Positions 30,239-37,400 of a stretch of DNA of 50,607 nt are shown here, piece by piece. The DNA is from a virus. Where the stretch lies: positions 1-50,607 of IMG/VR virus record IMGVR_UViG_3300042554_001300; one strand, written 5' to 3'. The stretch's first letter is position 1. Each line of letters begins with the position of its first letter. The translations under genes and the position numbers were made by a program. The notes under the pieces are model-generated. The model did no database searches. It was not told the DNA's origin and saw only the letters and a list, made by a program, of their open reading frames with translations.

Positions 30239-30673
30239 ATGCAACTAAATCACAGTACCCTATACCAACCATGTAGTGCACCAGACTTTACCCGAAGTCT
30301 AGCCAATCTTAGATTAGCACAGCGCATGATTCAAACCATGATACGAGAAAACGGCATTGGTCTAGCAGCCAATCAAGTTGGTGAACACATCAGACTGTTT
30401 GTCATGTACGTGGATGGTGAATTTTTTCACTGCTTTGATCCCACCATTGCGAGCCACAGTGACACCGTAATCAGCAGCAGGGAAGGTTGTCTTAGTTTTC
30501 CTGGTGAACAATGTCAAGTGCCACGCTATGCTACTATCACAGTGCGATTTGCCAATGCCAGTGGACACTATCAAACTAGAGAATTATCGGGCTTGGCAGC
30601 AAGATGTTTTCAGCATGAACTAGATCATCTCAACGGTATTACCATGCATCAACGACAAAGTCAAGCAGCATGA
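30239..30673 (+). CDS. def: Peptide deformylase
   Basis: 144 residues with all three motifs: GIGLAANQVG, EGCLSFPG and QHELDHLNG, giving the Cys and two His metal ligands. It removes formyl groups from new proteins. The start at 30239 (11 nt after tRNA-Gly) is shorter than the open frame, which reaches back into the tRNA. Overlaps the oxygenase gene by 4 bp (ATGA). Confidence 0.93.
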   Translation: MQLNHSTLYQPCSAPDFTRSLANLRLAQRMIQTMIRENGIGLAANQVGEHIRLFVMYVDGEFFHCFDPTIASHSDTVISSREGCLSFPGEQCQVPRYATITVRFANASGHYQTRELSGLAARCFQHELDHLNGITMHQRQSQAA

Positions 30674-31263
30674 TAGATCGAGCCTATGCTTGGCCTTTGA
30701 CCAAGCCTACCAATAACAGCTGGGCTTACTTGCCCGGATTTTTCACTGATGCCGAGTGTGACCAAATCATAGCCTACGGCTGTGCTCAACCTAGACTAGC
30801 AGCCAATTTGGGACAAGATCGTGCACAAAATACTAGAATCAGACGGAATCATGTCTGCTTTTTCTCAGCTCAAGAATCTGAATGTGCTTGGATATTTGAA
30901 CGCATTGCCAATGGTGTACACAGTATCAATCAACAGTTTTGGCGCTTTGATCTTGGTATCATTGAGTGTTTGCAGTTTACTATCTATGACACTCCAGGAG
31001 ACTTTTATGCTGCTCATCAAGACATGGGCTATCAAAGTCTAGAACAGCGCAAGCTCAGTGTCAGTGTGCAGTTGTCTGATCCCGCTGTGTACACCGGCAG
31101 CGAACTGCGATTACACAGTCGTGGCACTGAGTTCGTATCTACGGTTCGTGATCGTGGCAGCATGATTGCTTTTCCTAGTTATGCGGTACATGAAGTAACA
31201 CCTTTGCTGTCTGGTACAAGATACAGTTTGGTAAGTTGGATTGTAGGGCCACCCTACAAATAA
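30670..31263 (+). CDS. 2-oxoglutarate/Fe(II) oxygenase (prolyl-4-hydroxylase-like)
   Basis: 197 residues. FYAAHQDMGY provides the H-x-D iron ligands, SYAVHEVTPL the distal His, and GTRYSLVSW the Arg/Ser that binds 2-oxoglutarate. The family hydroxylates proline or similar residues; T4-like phages often carry a homologue. The coupling to peptide deformylase (ATGA) may reflect joint action on nascent proteins, or simple chance. The substrate is unknown. Confidence 0.88.
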   Translation: MIDRAYAWPLTKPTNNSWAYLPGFFTDAECDQIIAYGCAQPRLAANLGQDRAQNTRIRRNHVCFFSAQESECAWIFERIANGVHSINQQFWRFDLGIIECLQFTIYDTPGDFYAAHQDMGYQSLEQRKLSVSVQLSDPAVYTGSELRLHSRGTEFVSTVRDRGSMIAFPSYAVHEVTPLLSGTRYSLVSWIVGPPYK

Positions 31264-31275
31264 CTGTGAATTTTG

Positions 31276-31304
31276 TTGACAAGCAGTGCTAAAACATATA
31301 TACT
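31276..31304 (+). promoter_or_regulatory. Consensus sigma70 promoter for tRNA-Leu
   Basis: TTGACA at 31276-31281, 17 nt, TATACT at 31299-31304, 10 nt before the tRNA. Confidence 0.88.
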
Positions 31305-31314
31305 AACAACATGT

Positions 31315-31398
31315 GCGGATATGGAGTAACGGTAGCCTCAATTGACTTAAAATCAATCGCCGAAAGGCGTGCCGGTTCGACTCCGGCTATCCGCACCA
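31315..31398 (+). tRNA. tRNA-Leu (TAA)
   Basis: Class II: acceptor GCGGATA/TATCCGC, anticodon stem ATTGA/TCAAT with loop CTTAAAA, variable arm CGCCGAAAGGCG, encoded CCA. Confidence 0.95.
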
Positions 31399-31406
31399 TG
31401 GTCACA

Positions 31407-31444
31407 GCCCTGGTGGTGAAATGGTAGACACGCTAGTCTTCCGG
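31407..31444 (+). pseudogene. 5' half of a disrupted tRNA, Leu-like
   Basis: GCCCTGG then TGGTGAAATGGTAGACACGC, a Leu-type D-arm, and CTAGTCTT, an anticodon arm that stops in the anticodon. The rest is replaced by a homing endonuclease; the next 3' tRNA half has a different acceptor, so this is a remnant. Confidence 0.75.
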
Positions 31445-31452
31445 CATAAATA
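31445..31452 (+). promoter_or_regulatory. T4-like late promoter box, 5 nt before a start codon
   Basis: CATAAATA at the junction of the truncated tRNA and the endonuclease, 5 nt from the ATG at 31458. Confidence 0.65.
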
Positions 31453-31457
31453 ATTTT

Positions 31458-32159
31458 ATGAAAAGAATAGCGAATCTGATCGAAACTACCGAACTATGTT
31501 CATATGGTTGTGGATTAGTTGCCAAGTTTATTAATGGCTCAAATCGATTAATGTGCTCTAAAAGCTGTAATAGTTGCCCAGCAAACAGAAAGAAAAACAG
31601 TGAAGGTCTTAAAAAATGTGGAAGAGATTATGTTGAATCATATAAAAATCTTCCTCAAGAAAGTAAAGATAGAATGAACTGGGCAAAGGGTCTTACTAAG
31701 GACACAAGTCCTAGCATTGCTAGTGCATCTAAGAAACTAAGAGAAAGGCCGGGTGTAAGCAGACCTCACACGCAGGAGACAAAAGATCATTTATCTAAAG
31801 TTAGAACTGAGTGGTTGAAAAATCCATTGAATAGAAAAAATTTAGGTAGACAGAAACGTAGTTGGATGGAAATAACTTTTGAGAGCTATTTAAACGAGAA
31901 TAACATCGAAGGATGGGACACTGAAATCCACTTCTGGAATAACGAAATACGTAAAAATTATTTTCCAGACTTTATTTTCGAAAGCAGAAAACTAATTATT
32001 GAATTAGATGGAACTCAACACAGAAAAACGGTTGAACAGGATGTAATAAGAGATAGATGGTTTAATGAACAAGGTTACAAAGTAATTAGAATTACACATA
32101 CCGAATTTAAACAAAGATATTATTCGAAAAAAGGATTTTTAGATTTACTGGGACATTGA
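31458..32159 (+). CDS. Vsr-like homing endonuclease inserted in a tRNA
   Basis: 233 residues. An N-terminal CSYGCGLVAKF and CSKSC zinc-binding part is followed by a basic region. The C-terminal nuclease domain has MEITFESYLNENNIEGWDTE, FPDFIFESRKLIIELDGTQH and RDRWFNEQGYKVIRI, a D ... E-L-D-G-x-Q-H pattern like Vsr/EDxHD and DUF559 nucleases. It resembles the minus-strand gene at 24755. Its stop codon lies inside the following tRNA. It carries the late box at 31445 but no SD. Confidence 0.85.
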   Translation: MKRIANLIETTELCSYGCGLVAKFINGSNRLMCSKSCNSCPANRKKNSEGLKKCGRDYVESYKNLPQESKDRMNWAKGLTKDTSPSIASASKKLRERPGVSRPHTQETKDHLSKVRTEWLKNPLNRKNLGRQKRSWMEITFESYLNENNIEGWDTEIHFWNNEIRKNYFPDFIFESRKLIIELDGTQHRKTVEQDVIRDRWFNEQGYKVIRITHTEFKQRYYSKKGFLDLLGH

Positions 32160-32227
32160 AGGGAATTGGTATACCTCTTTCGCTTAGAACGAAAGGCTTC
32201 TCGGTTCGACTCCGAGGTGTCCTACCA
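32150..32227 (+). tRNA. tRNA with UAG anticodon (codon CUA, nominally Leu), atypical
   Basis: Acceptor GGGACAT/GTGTCCT (two wobbles), anticodon stem TTTCG/CGAAA with loop CTTAGAA, T-arm CTCGG TTCGACT CCGAG, CCA encoded. The variable region is only 5 nt, whereas tRNA-Leu is class II with a long arm, so charging identity is doubtful. Its 5' end overlaps the endonuclease gene by 10 nt. Confidence 0.7.
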
Positions 32228-32267
32228 CCATATTTGCCTCTCAGGGCACCATACAAGTGAGATTAAA

Positions 32268-32462
32268 ATGTCAGAACCAGAAATAGACCCAAATGACCCA
32301 CCTGAGCCGTTCGCTCAAACCAGAATCAACATATGTCGCAGTTGCGAACACTATGTGCTCATGGTTTGTAAAAAGTGTGGTTGTTTTATGCCGGCCAAAA
32401 CTAGAATTCGCAGTGCTCGATGTCCTGTAGGCAAATGGCAACCTGTGGTAGAAACTAACTAA
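32268..32462 (+). CDS. Small zinc-ribbon protein (DUF6171-like)
   Basis: 64 residues. CRSCEHYVLMVCKKCGCFMP then KTRIRSARCPVGKW has the C-x2-C ... C-x2-C-x-C spacing and CP-x-x-K-W end found in small phage zinc proteins. The ATG at 32268 is chosen because the sequence upstream belongs to the tRNA. It opens a run of small genes before dCMP deaminase. Confidence 0.75.
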   Translation: MSEPEIDPNDPPEPFAQTRINICRSCEHYVLMVCKKCGCFMPAKTRIRSARCPVGKWQPVVETN

Positions 32463-32472
32463 AGGAAAATTC

Positions 32473-32739
32473 ATGGCACGATCTGCCCGAACTTATCAAG
32501 CATCAACAGAAAACACCAACAGCAATTACGTGGTGTTGACCAATGCCAATCTACAATTTCGAGGACAGCCCATTGCTATACGCCGTGACCTGGTAATCAC
32601 TGTGTATCCCAACAATGAACTGCGTGACAGTGAGTCTGGCTCTGCCAATACTTTTGTGTTTTGTCCGCCGCATGGCACCTGGGAAGTCACAGAAACCTTT
32701 GAACAAGTCATGGACCTACTTGATGCAACTAGATCCTAA
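32473..32739 (+). CDS. Small protein of unknown function
   Basis: 88 residues with an N-terminal disordered part (MARSARTYQASTENTNSNYV) and a beta-rich domain including VITVYPNNELRDS and FVFCPPHGTWEVTETF. AAAGGAA precedes the ATG, and it overlaps the next gene by 17 bp. Not recognised. Confidence 0.55.
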   Translation: MARSARTYQASTENTNSNYVVLTNANLQFRGQPIAIRRDLVITVYPNNELRDSESGSANTFVFCPPHGTWEVTETFEQVMDLLDATRS

Positions 32740-32977
32740 AGTGGTCTTAGACCTGGTGCAGAACATAGACTCAGAAGATCCTGTGGACTGGGGCATGCTT
32801 GAAGTCAATGAGCAAGCAGCCACGGAACTGGTTGTGTTGAATATTCTGGACCAGTATTCAGAATCGTGGTGCAAGTTGGCTGAACCTGATCGCAGTTATG
32901 CCATTGTGGCCATGGTTGCCAAGTTGGTGTTGGAAAACTTTGCACTAAACTTGAAATTGATCAATCGTGAAACCTAA
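32723..32977 (+). CDS. Small acidic helical protein
   Basis: 84 residues, MQLDPKVVLDLVQNIDSEDP onward, helical. The start at 32723 overlaps the upstream gene by 17 bp; a longer frame begins at 32615 within that gene but is less likely. It overlaps the dCMP deaminase start by 11 bp. Function unknown. Confidence 0.55.
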   Translation: MQLDPKVVLDLVQNIDSEDPVDWGMLEVNEQAATELVVLNILDQYSESWCKLAEPDRSYAIVAMVAKLVLENFALNLKLINRET

Positions 32978-33389
32978 ATTTGTCAAGCTCTACAGTGATA
33001 TAGCCCAGCGAGTCGCTGAACTAAGTTCGGCTCGTAGACTACAGGTTGGTGCTATCATTGTGCGTGATGATCGTATTGTCAGCCTAGGCTATAACGGAAC
33101 GCCAGCTGGTTGGGACAACAATTGTGAATTCGAACACCCAGATGGCTCTCTCAAAACCAAACCTGAGGTATTGCATGCTGAAATGAATGCCTTGATGAAG
33201 TTGGCTCGTAGCCATGAAAGTGGCAATGGTGCTGATTTGTTTATTACCCACAGTCCTTGTATGGAATGTGCCAAAGGCATTTACCAAGCTGGTATTAATC
33301 GTGTATACTATGGTACACAGTACAGATCAAGTCAAGGCATTGATTTTCTCAAACAATGCATGATTGAAGTAATTCATACCGGAGAATAA
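32967..33389 (+). CDS. dCMP deaminase
   Basis: 140 residues. VLHAEMNALM and HSPCMECAKG are the zinc-binding H-A-E and P-C-x-x-C motifs of cytidine/dCMP deaminases, and the N-terminus (SSARRLQVGAIIV) is typical. It makes dUMP for thymidylate synthesis, as the cd gene does in T4. The start is GTG at 32967, inside the upstream gene. Confidence 0.93.
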   Translation: MKPKFVKLYSDIAQRVAELSSARRLQVGAIIVRDDRIVSLGYNGTPAGWDNNCEFEHPDGSLKTKPEVLHAEMNALMKLARSHESGNGADLFITHSPCMECAKGIYQAGINRVYYGTQYRSSQGIDFLKQCMIEVIHTGE

Positions 33390-33390
33390 C

Positions 33391-33804
33391 ATGGCACGTT
33401 GGCAAATCACTAATAGGCATAAAAAGTCAGCAGTAGAACGTCAGTTTTGGCATCGAGAGGATCGTGAATTCATCAAAGAAGAAGGTTATCGCTGGGGTAT
33501 TTGGGAATGTGAAAGCGACGAACGTCCTGACATTGACCTAGACAATCCCGATGGTTACGAGCTCACAGTCACAGACTATGACTGGGAAATGCAGGAAATG
33601 ACCGACGGTTCATGGGTCGACTGGCGCTTCGACATCAGCTTTGACGAAGAAGAACAAGAACAAATTCAAGCTCTTTGGGATGAAGAATATTTTGAAGGTC
33701 TAGAGAACCAAGGTTGGTTTGTGGATGAAACTGAACAGTGGATCTTTGGACCAATTACTTTGCGAAACCTTGACACCGGGGAAGAGTGGCATGGCAGTGA
33801 ATAA
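33391..33804 (+). CDS. Conserved phage protein of unknown function
   Basis: 137 residues, highly acidic and rich in Trp and Glu, with EFIKEEGYRWGIWECESDER, ELTVTDYDWEMQEMTDG and a closing WFVDETEQWIFGPITLR. I recall the same pattern from uncharacterised proteins of aquatic T4-like phages. It starts 1 nt after dCMP deaminase. Confidence 0.65.
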   Translation: MARWQITNRHKKSAVERQFWHREDREFIKEEGYRWGIWECESDERPDIDLDNPDGYELTVTDYDWEMQEMTDGSWVDWRFDISFDEEEQEQIQALWDEEYFEGLENQGWFVDETEQWIFGPITLRNLDTGEEWHGSE

Positions 33805-33997
33805 GACTGCAGAACTGGCCTTTCAAGTAGTGTATGATAGATTGGCCATTGAGTGTGATAATGTGATACCACGTGATGTCATGCATGAAGCGGTATACAC
33901 AGACATAGTAGAACGCTGTGCCATGATAGCTACGGCACATAGTCCCGGTCATGAGGACATTGGAGAAATTATCCGAAAGACCATGGGTTTAAAATAA
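33791..33997 (+). CDS. Small protein of unknown function
   Basis: 68 residues, MAVNKTAELAFQVVYDRLAI onward, with a helical core and an HSPGHEDIGEIIRKTMGL end. It overlaps the upstream gene by 14 bp. Confidence 0.55.
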   Translation: MAVNKTAELAFQVVYDRLAIECDNVIPRDVMHEAVYTDIVERCAMIATAHSPGHEDIGEIIRKTMGLK

Positions 33998-33998
33998 G

Positions 33999-34027
33999 TT
34001 GACACGGAAACAAAATATAAGTATAAT
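33999..34027 (+). promoter_or_regulatory. Consensus sigma70 promoter for two tRNAs and the omega-like gene
   Basis: TTGACA at 33999-34004, 17 nt, TATAAT at 34022-34027, 9 nt before tRNA-Thr. Confidence 0.88.
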
Positions 34028-34036
34028 ACAAGCTAG

Positions 34037-34110
34037 GCCCTGTTAGTTAAATGGTATAACGGTTGATTTGTAATCATCAATTAGCAGTTCGATTCTGTTA
34101 CGGGGCACCA
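34037..34110 (+). tRNA. tRNA-Thr (TGT)
   Basis: Acceptor GCCCTGT/ACGGGGC, loop TTTGTAA, encoded CCA. The anticodon stem has one T-T mismatch. Confidence 0.88.
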
Positions 34111-34116
34111 AATATC

Positions 34117-34192
34117 GCGGAAGTAGCTCAATTGGTAGAGCACTTGCCTTCCAAGCAAGATGTTGCGAGTTCGAGACTCGTCTTCCGCTCCA
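34117..34192 (+). tRNA. tRNA-Gly (TCC)
   Basis: Acceptor GCGGAAG/CTTCCGC, anticodon stem CTTGC/GCAAG with loop CTTCCAA, encoded CCA. Confidence 0.95.
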
Positions 34193-34208
34193 TATAACCA
34201 AGGACACA

Positions 34209-34433
34209 ATGAAACCATTACCAAATAACCTAGACATGCAACGGTGCATGGAAAAGGCCGGCAACAAGTTTGATTTAATTTTAATAGCTGCTGCTCGTGC
34301 CAGAGAACTAGCACGTGGTTCACGTAGCTACATCATTGGTGGTCACAAGAACACAGTGTTGGCTCTCGAAGAAATACAAGAGGGTCATGTAGGCCGTGAA
34401 ATGCTTAGAAAGGTACACAGTAAAAAGCGGTAA
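34209..34433 (+). CDS. RNA polymerase omega-subunit-like protein
   Basis: 74 residues. NKFDLILIAAARARELARGS and HKNTVLALEEIQEG are the conserved omega (RpoZ) segments (D-L-V-L-I-A-A-x-R-A-R ... A-L-x-E-I). A phage copy could replace or compete with host omega on RNA polymerase, perhaps tuning recognition of phage promoters. CAAGGAC precedes the ATG. Confidence 0.8.
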   Translation: MKPLPNNLDMQRCMEKAGNKFDLILIAAARARELARGSRSYIIGGHKNTVLALEEIQEGHVGREMLRKVHSKKR

Positions 34434-34436
34434 ATA
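34429..34436 (+). promoter_or_regulatory. T4-like late promoter box, followed by a leader hairpin
   Basis: GGTAAATA overlaps the omega-like gene's stop. A perfect 9-bp hairpin (GTGTAATTC / GAATTACAC, 34438-34459, TCTG loop) fills the leader directly before the ATG at 34461, with no SD. Confidence 0.55.
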
Positions 34437-34460
34437 AGTGTAATTCTCTGGAATTACACA

Positions 34461-37400
34461 ATGACCATACAAAGAATGCCAGGCTCGGCAATCACACCGG
34501 GCACAATCACTATTACTCAACTTGAGTCCAATGTAGCCACAGTGGTCAGCACTGGCGGCGGACCCAAGATCACCAACATACAAGTCACTGACAATGCCTA
34601 CACTGTATTAGATGATACTGCTGTAGACATCACCGGTGGCTATATAACGATCACTGGCACTGGCTTTGTCACAGGGTGTTCGGTCATAGTAGGGCAGCTT
34701 CCAGCCGCTTCTGTGACTTTTATAAGTTCCACAGAAGTTAGGGCACAGTTGTCAGCTCAATCAGCTGGCACCTATATAGTATATTTGGTAAATCCCGATG
34801 GTGGTGTGGGCATTCGTGTAAATGGTGTTACCCATAGTGCCAGTCCTGCTTGGCAGACTGCCAGTGGGCTCCCTGAACAATACGATGGTGTGGCCATTAA
34901 TTTAAGTTTAGTGGCCACAGATGCTACTAGTTATACTATAACATCAGGATCATTGCCTCCAGGATTGTCATTGAATTCAAATACCGGCGTAATATCAGGC
35001 ACTGTTTCTGGTGTCGCTAATGATACACTGTATACCTTTACTGTACGTGCTACTGATGCACAATTGCAGGATTCGCCGCGTACATTTACTGTAACTATCA
35101 CAGTCAGTGACGCTTACTTCAAGTTGACTACACTATTATTGTCAGGGTCTGCCGTATCAGCTAACACAGTGGTGAGAGATAGTAGTACTAATAATTTTAA
35201 TTTGACCGTAGCGGGTGATGCTCGTGCTAGTAATTTTACTCCATATGGAACTGGATGGAGTAATTATTTTGACGGATCTAACGATTACTTAAACATTGCC
35301 TCAAACGCAGCTTTTGATTGTGGAACAGGAAATTGGACCATTGAAGCTTGGGTTTATATTTTAAGTGAAAATAACGCTTATCCAATTATTTGTGGAAATA
35401 AAACTGCTACTTATTCAGCTGGAGCTCTCGCTTTTGGTAATCATAACACAGATCAAGCTAGCTATAATAATAGATTTATTATAACAGGTTTTGACAGTAG
35501 CTTGAGGTTTGCAGATCCTACCACACACCCACTTAATGCTTGGATTCATATCGCTGTTGTGAGAGACAGTGCCACGACATTGAAGATGTTTAGAGACGGT
35601 ATTCAAGTAGCCTCAACAACAATTGCTTCTGGTTATACATTTAACTGGGGACAGAGTGGTTTTGTTGTAGGTGGAGGCAACTGGGATGGTTCTAATAGAT
35701 CTGAAATACATGGATACATTTCCAACCTCCGTGTAGTAAAAGGCACAGCAGTTTACACCGCTAACTTTACTCCAGCCACTACCAATCTTACCGCAGTGGC
35801 TAATACTAGTTTATTAACCTGTCATGTCAACAGTTTCCGGGATGGCAGTACCAATAACTTCACCATCACTCGCAATGGTGATGCAAAGATAGTAAGTTTC
35901 AATCCATTCAACATCACCAACACCGGTGTCAATGGTAGCGCATATTTTGATGGTACTGGGGATTATCTAAGTACGTCTGCTAATACTGCTTTTGCTATGG
36001 GCACTGGAGATTTTACAGTTGAATTTTGGTATTATCCTGTAACTTACGGTAGTTCGCAGAATATTATTTCTCATCAGTATACTACGGGCTTTGCTATTGG
36101 AACACAAACATCTGGGACTGAGTTTTATATTGCAGGTTCATTTATTTCAACAGCTACCAGACCAACTCTTGGCATGTGGAACCATGTAGTTTGCCAACGA
36201 GCATCAGGAACAGCTTCAATATATTTTAATGGTACAAGAGTTCAAACAGGGTCGTTAACTGGATCTGCAACTTCAACTACCGCATTAGTCATTGGAGCCG
36301 CAGTTCATAATCTCCCCAATGAAGCATCAAATGGGTATTTGTCTGACATAAGAATTGTTAAGGGCTCTGCTGTGTATTCAGGAGTAACTATTACACCACC
36401 TGCTGCACCGCTATCAGCCATAGCTAATACCTCCCTCTTAACCTGTCAGTATGATCAACCTCACAACAACCACACCTTCCTAGATTCTAGCTCAAATCAA
36501 TTCCTAATAACACGATCGGGCAACGCCAGCCAAGGTACATTCTCACCGTTCAGTCAGGTAGGGTGGAGTAATTATTTTGCCACCGTTGGGAATTATTTGT
36601 TAGGTAATAGCAGCACTTTAGGTGGAGCCAGTGTTTCTACTTTTACTATAGATGGTTGGGTGTACCCGACAAGTTTCGGCTCAGGCTCGGATTTAAAAAT
36701 AATTGGAGATGTAACACCTGGTACCTTTTCTGACTATATATCAATATCGTTGACATCAACGGGTCAAATAAAACTTCATTGGTATGATGGCGGAACAAAG
36801 ACATGCACTACAAATAGTACAGTTTCTTTGAATAGCTGGGGTTATTTTGCTGTTGTTGTTTCTAGTAACGCAATAAGCATTTACATTAATAGTTCGTCCG
36901 CTAGCTCTGTAACAGGCACAACAACATTAACGGCAAGAGCCGGAACCCTTGACTGCTGTATAGCCCAATTTAATGGTGTCGCTTTTCCTGGCTATCTTTC
37001 AAATATTCGAGTATCTACTGTTGCAAGGACAATTTCAGTTCCAACACTTCCATTTGTATCGGATGCTAATACTAGGTTTTTGACTTGCCAGAGCAATAGA
37101 TTTGTTAATAATGGTGCTGCTGGTATTACCGTCACCCCTAACGGTTCCCCCTCCGTAGTTGCCTTCTCACCCTTCGCTGCCACCGCAGTATATTCACCTG
37201 TGACACACGGTGGATCGGTATATGTTAATGCAACTTCAACATATCTTGCTTTACCAGCTAGTACACCATTGGTCAATATAGCAGATTGGACTGTGGATTT
37301 TTGGATGTATCCAACTAGTTATGTAAATGCCCAAGGGATCTTCGGAGCCAGCAATGGTGGTGGAGCATCGTTAAAAATTGCTTTTCAAATCAATGGATCA

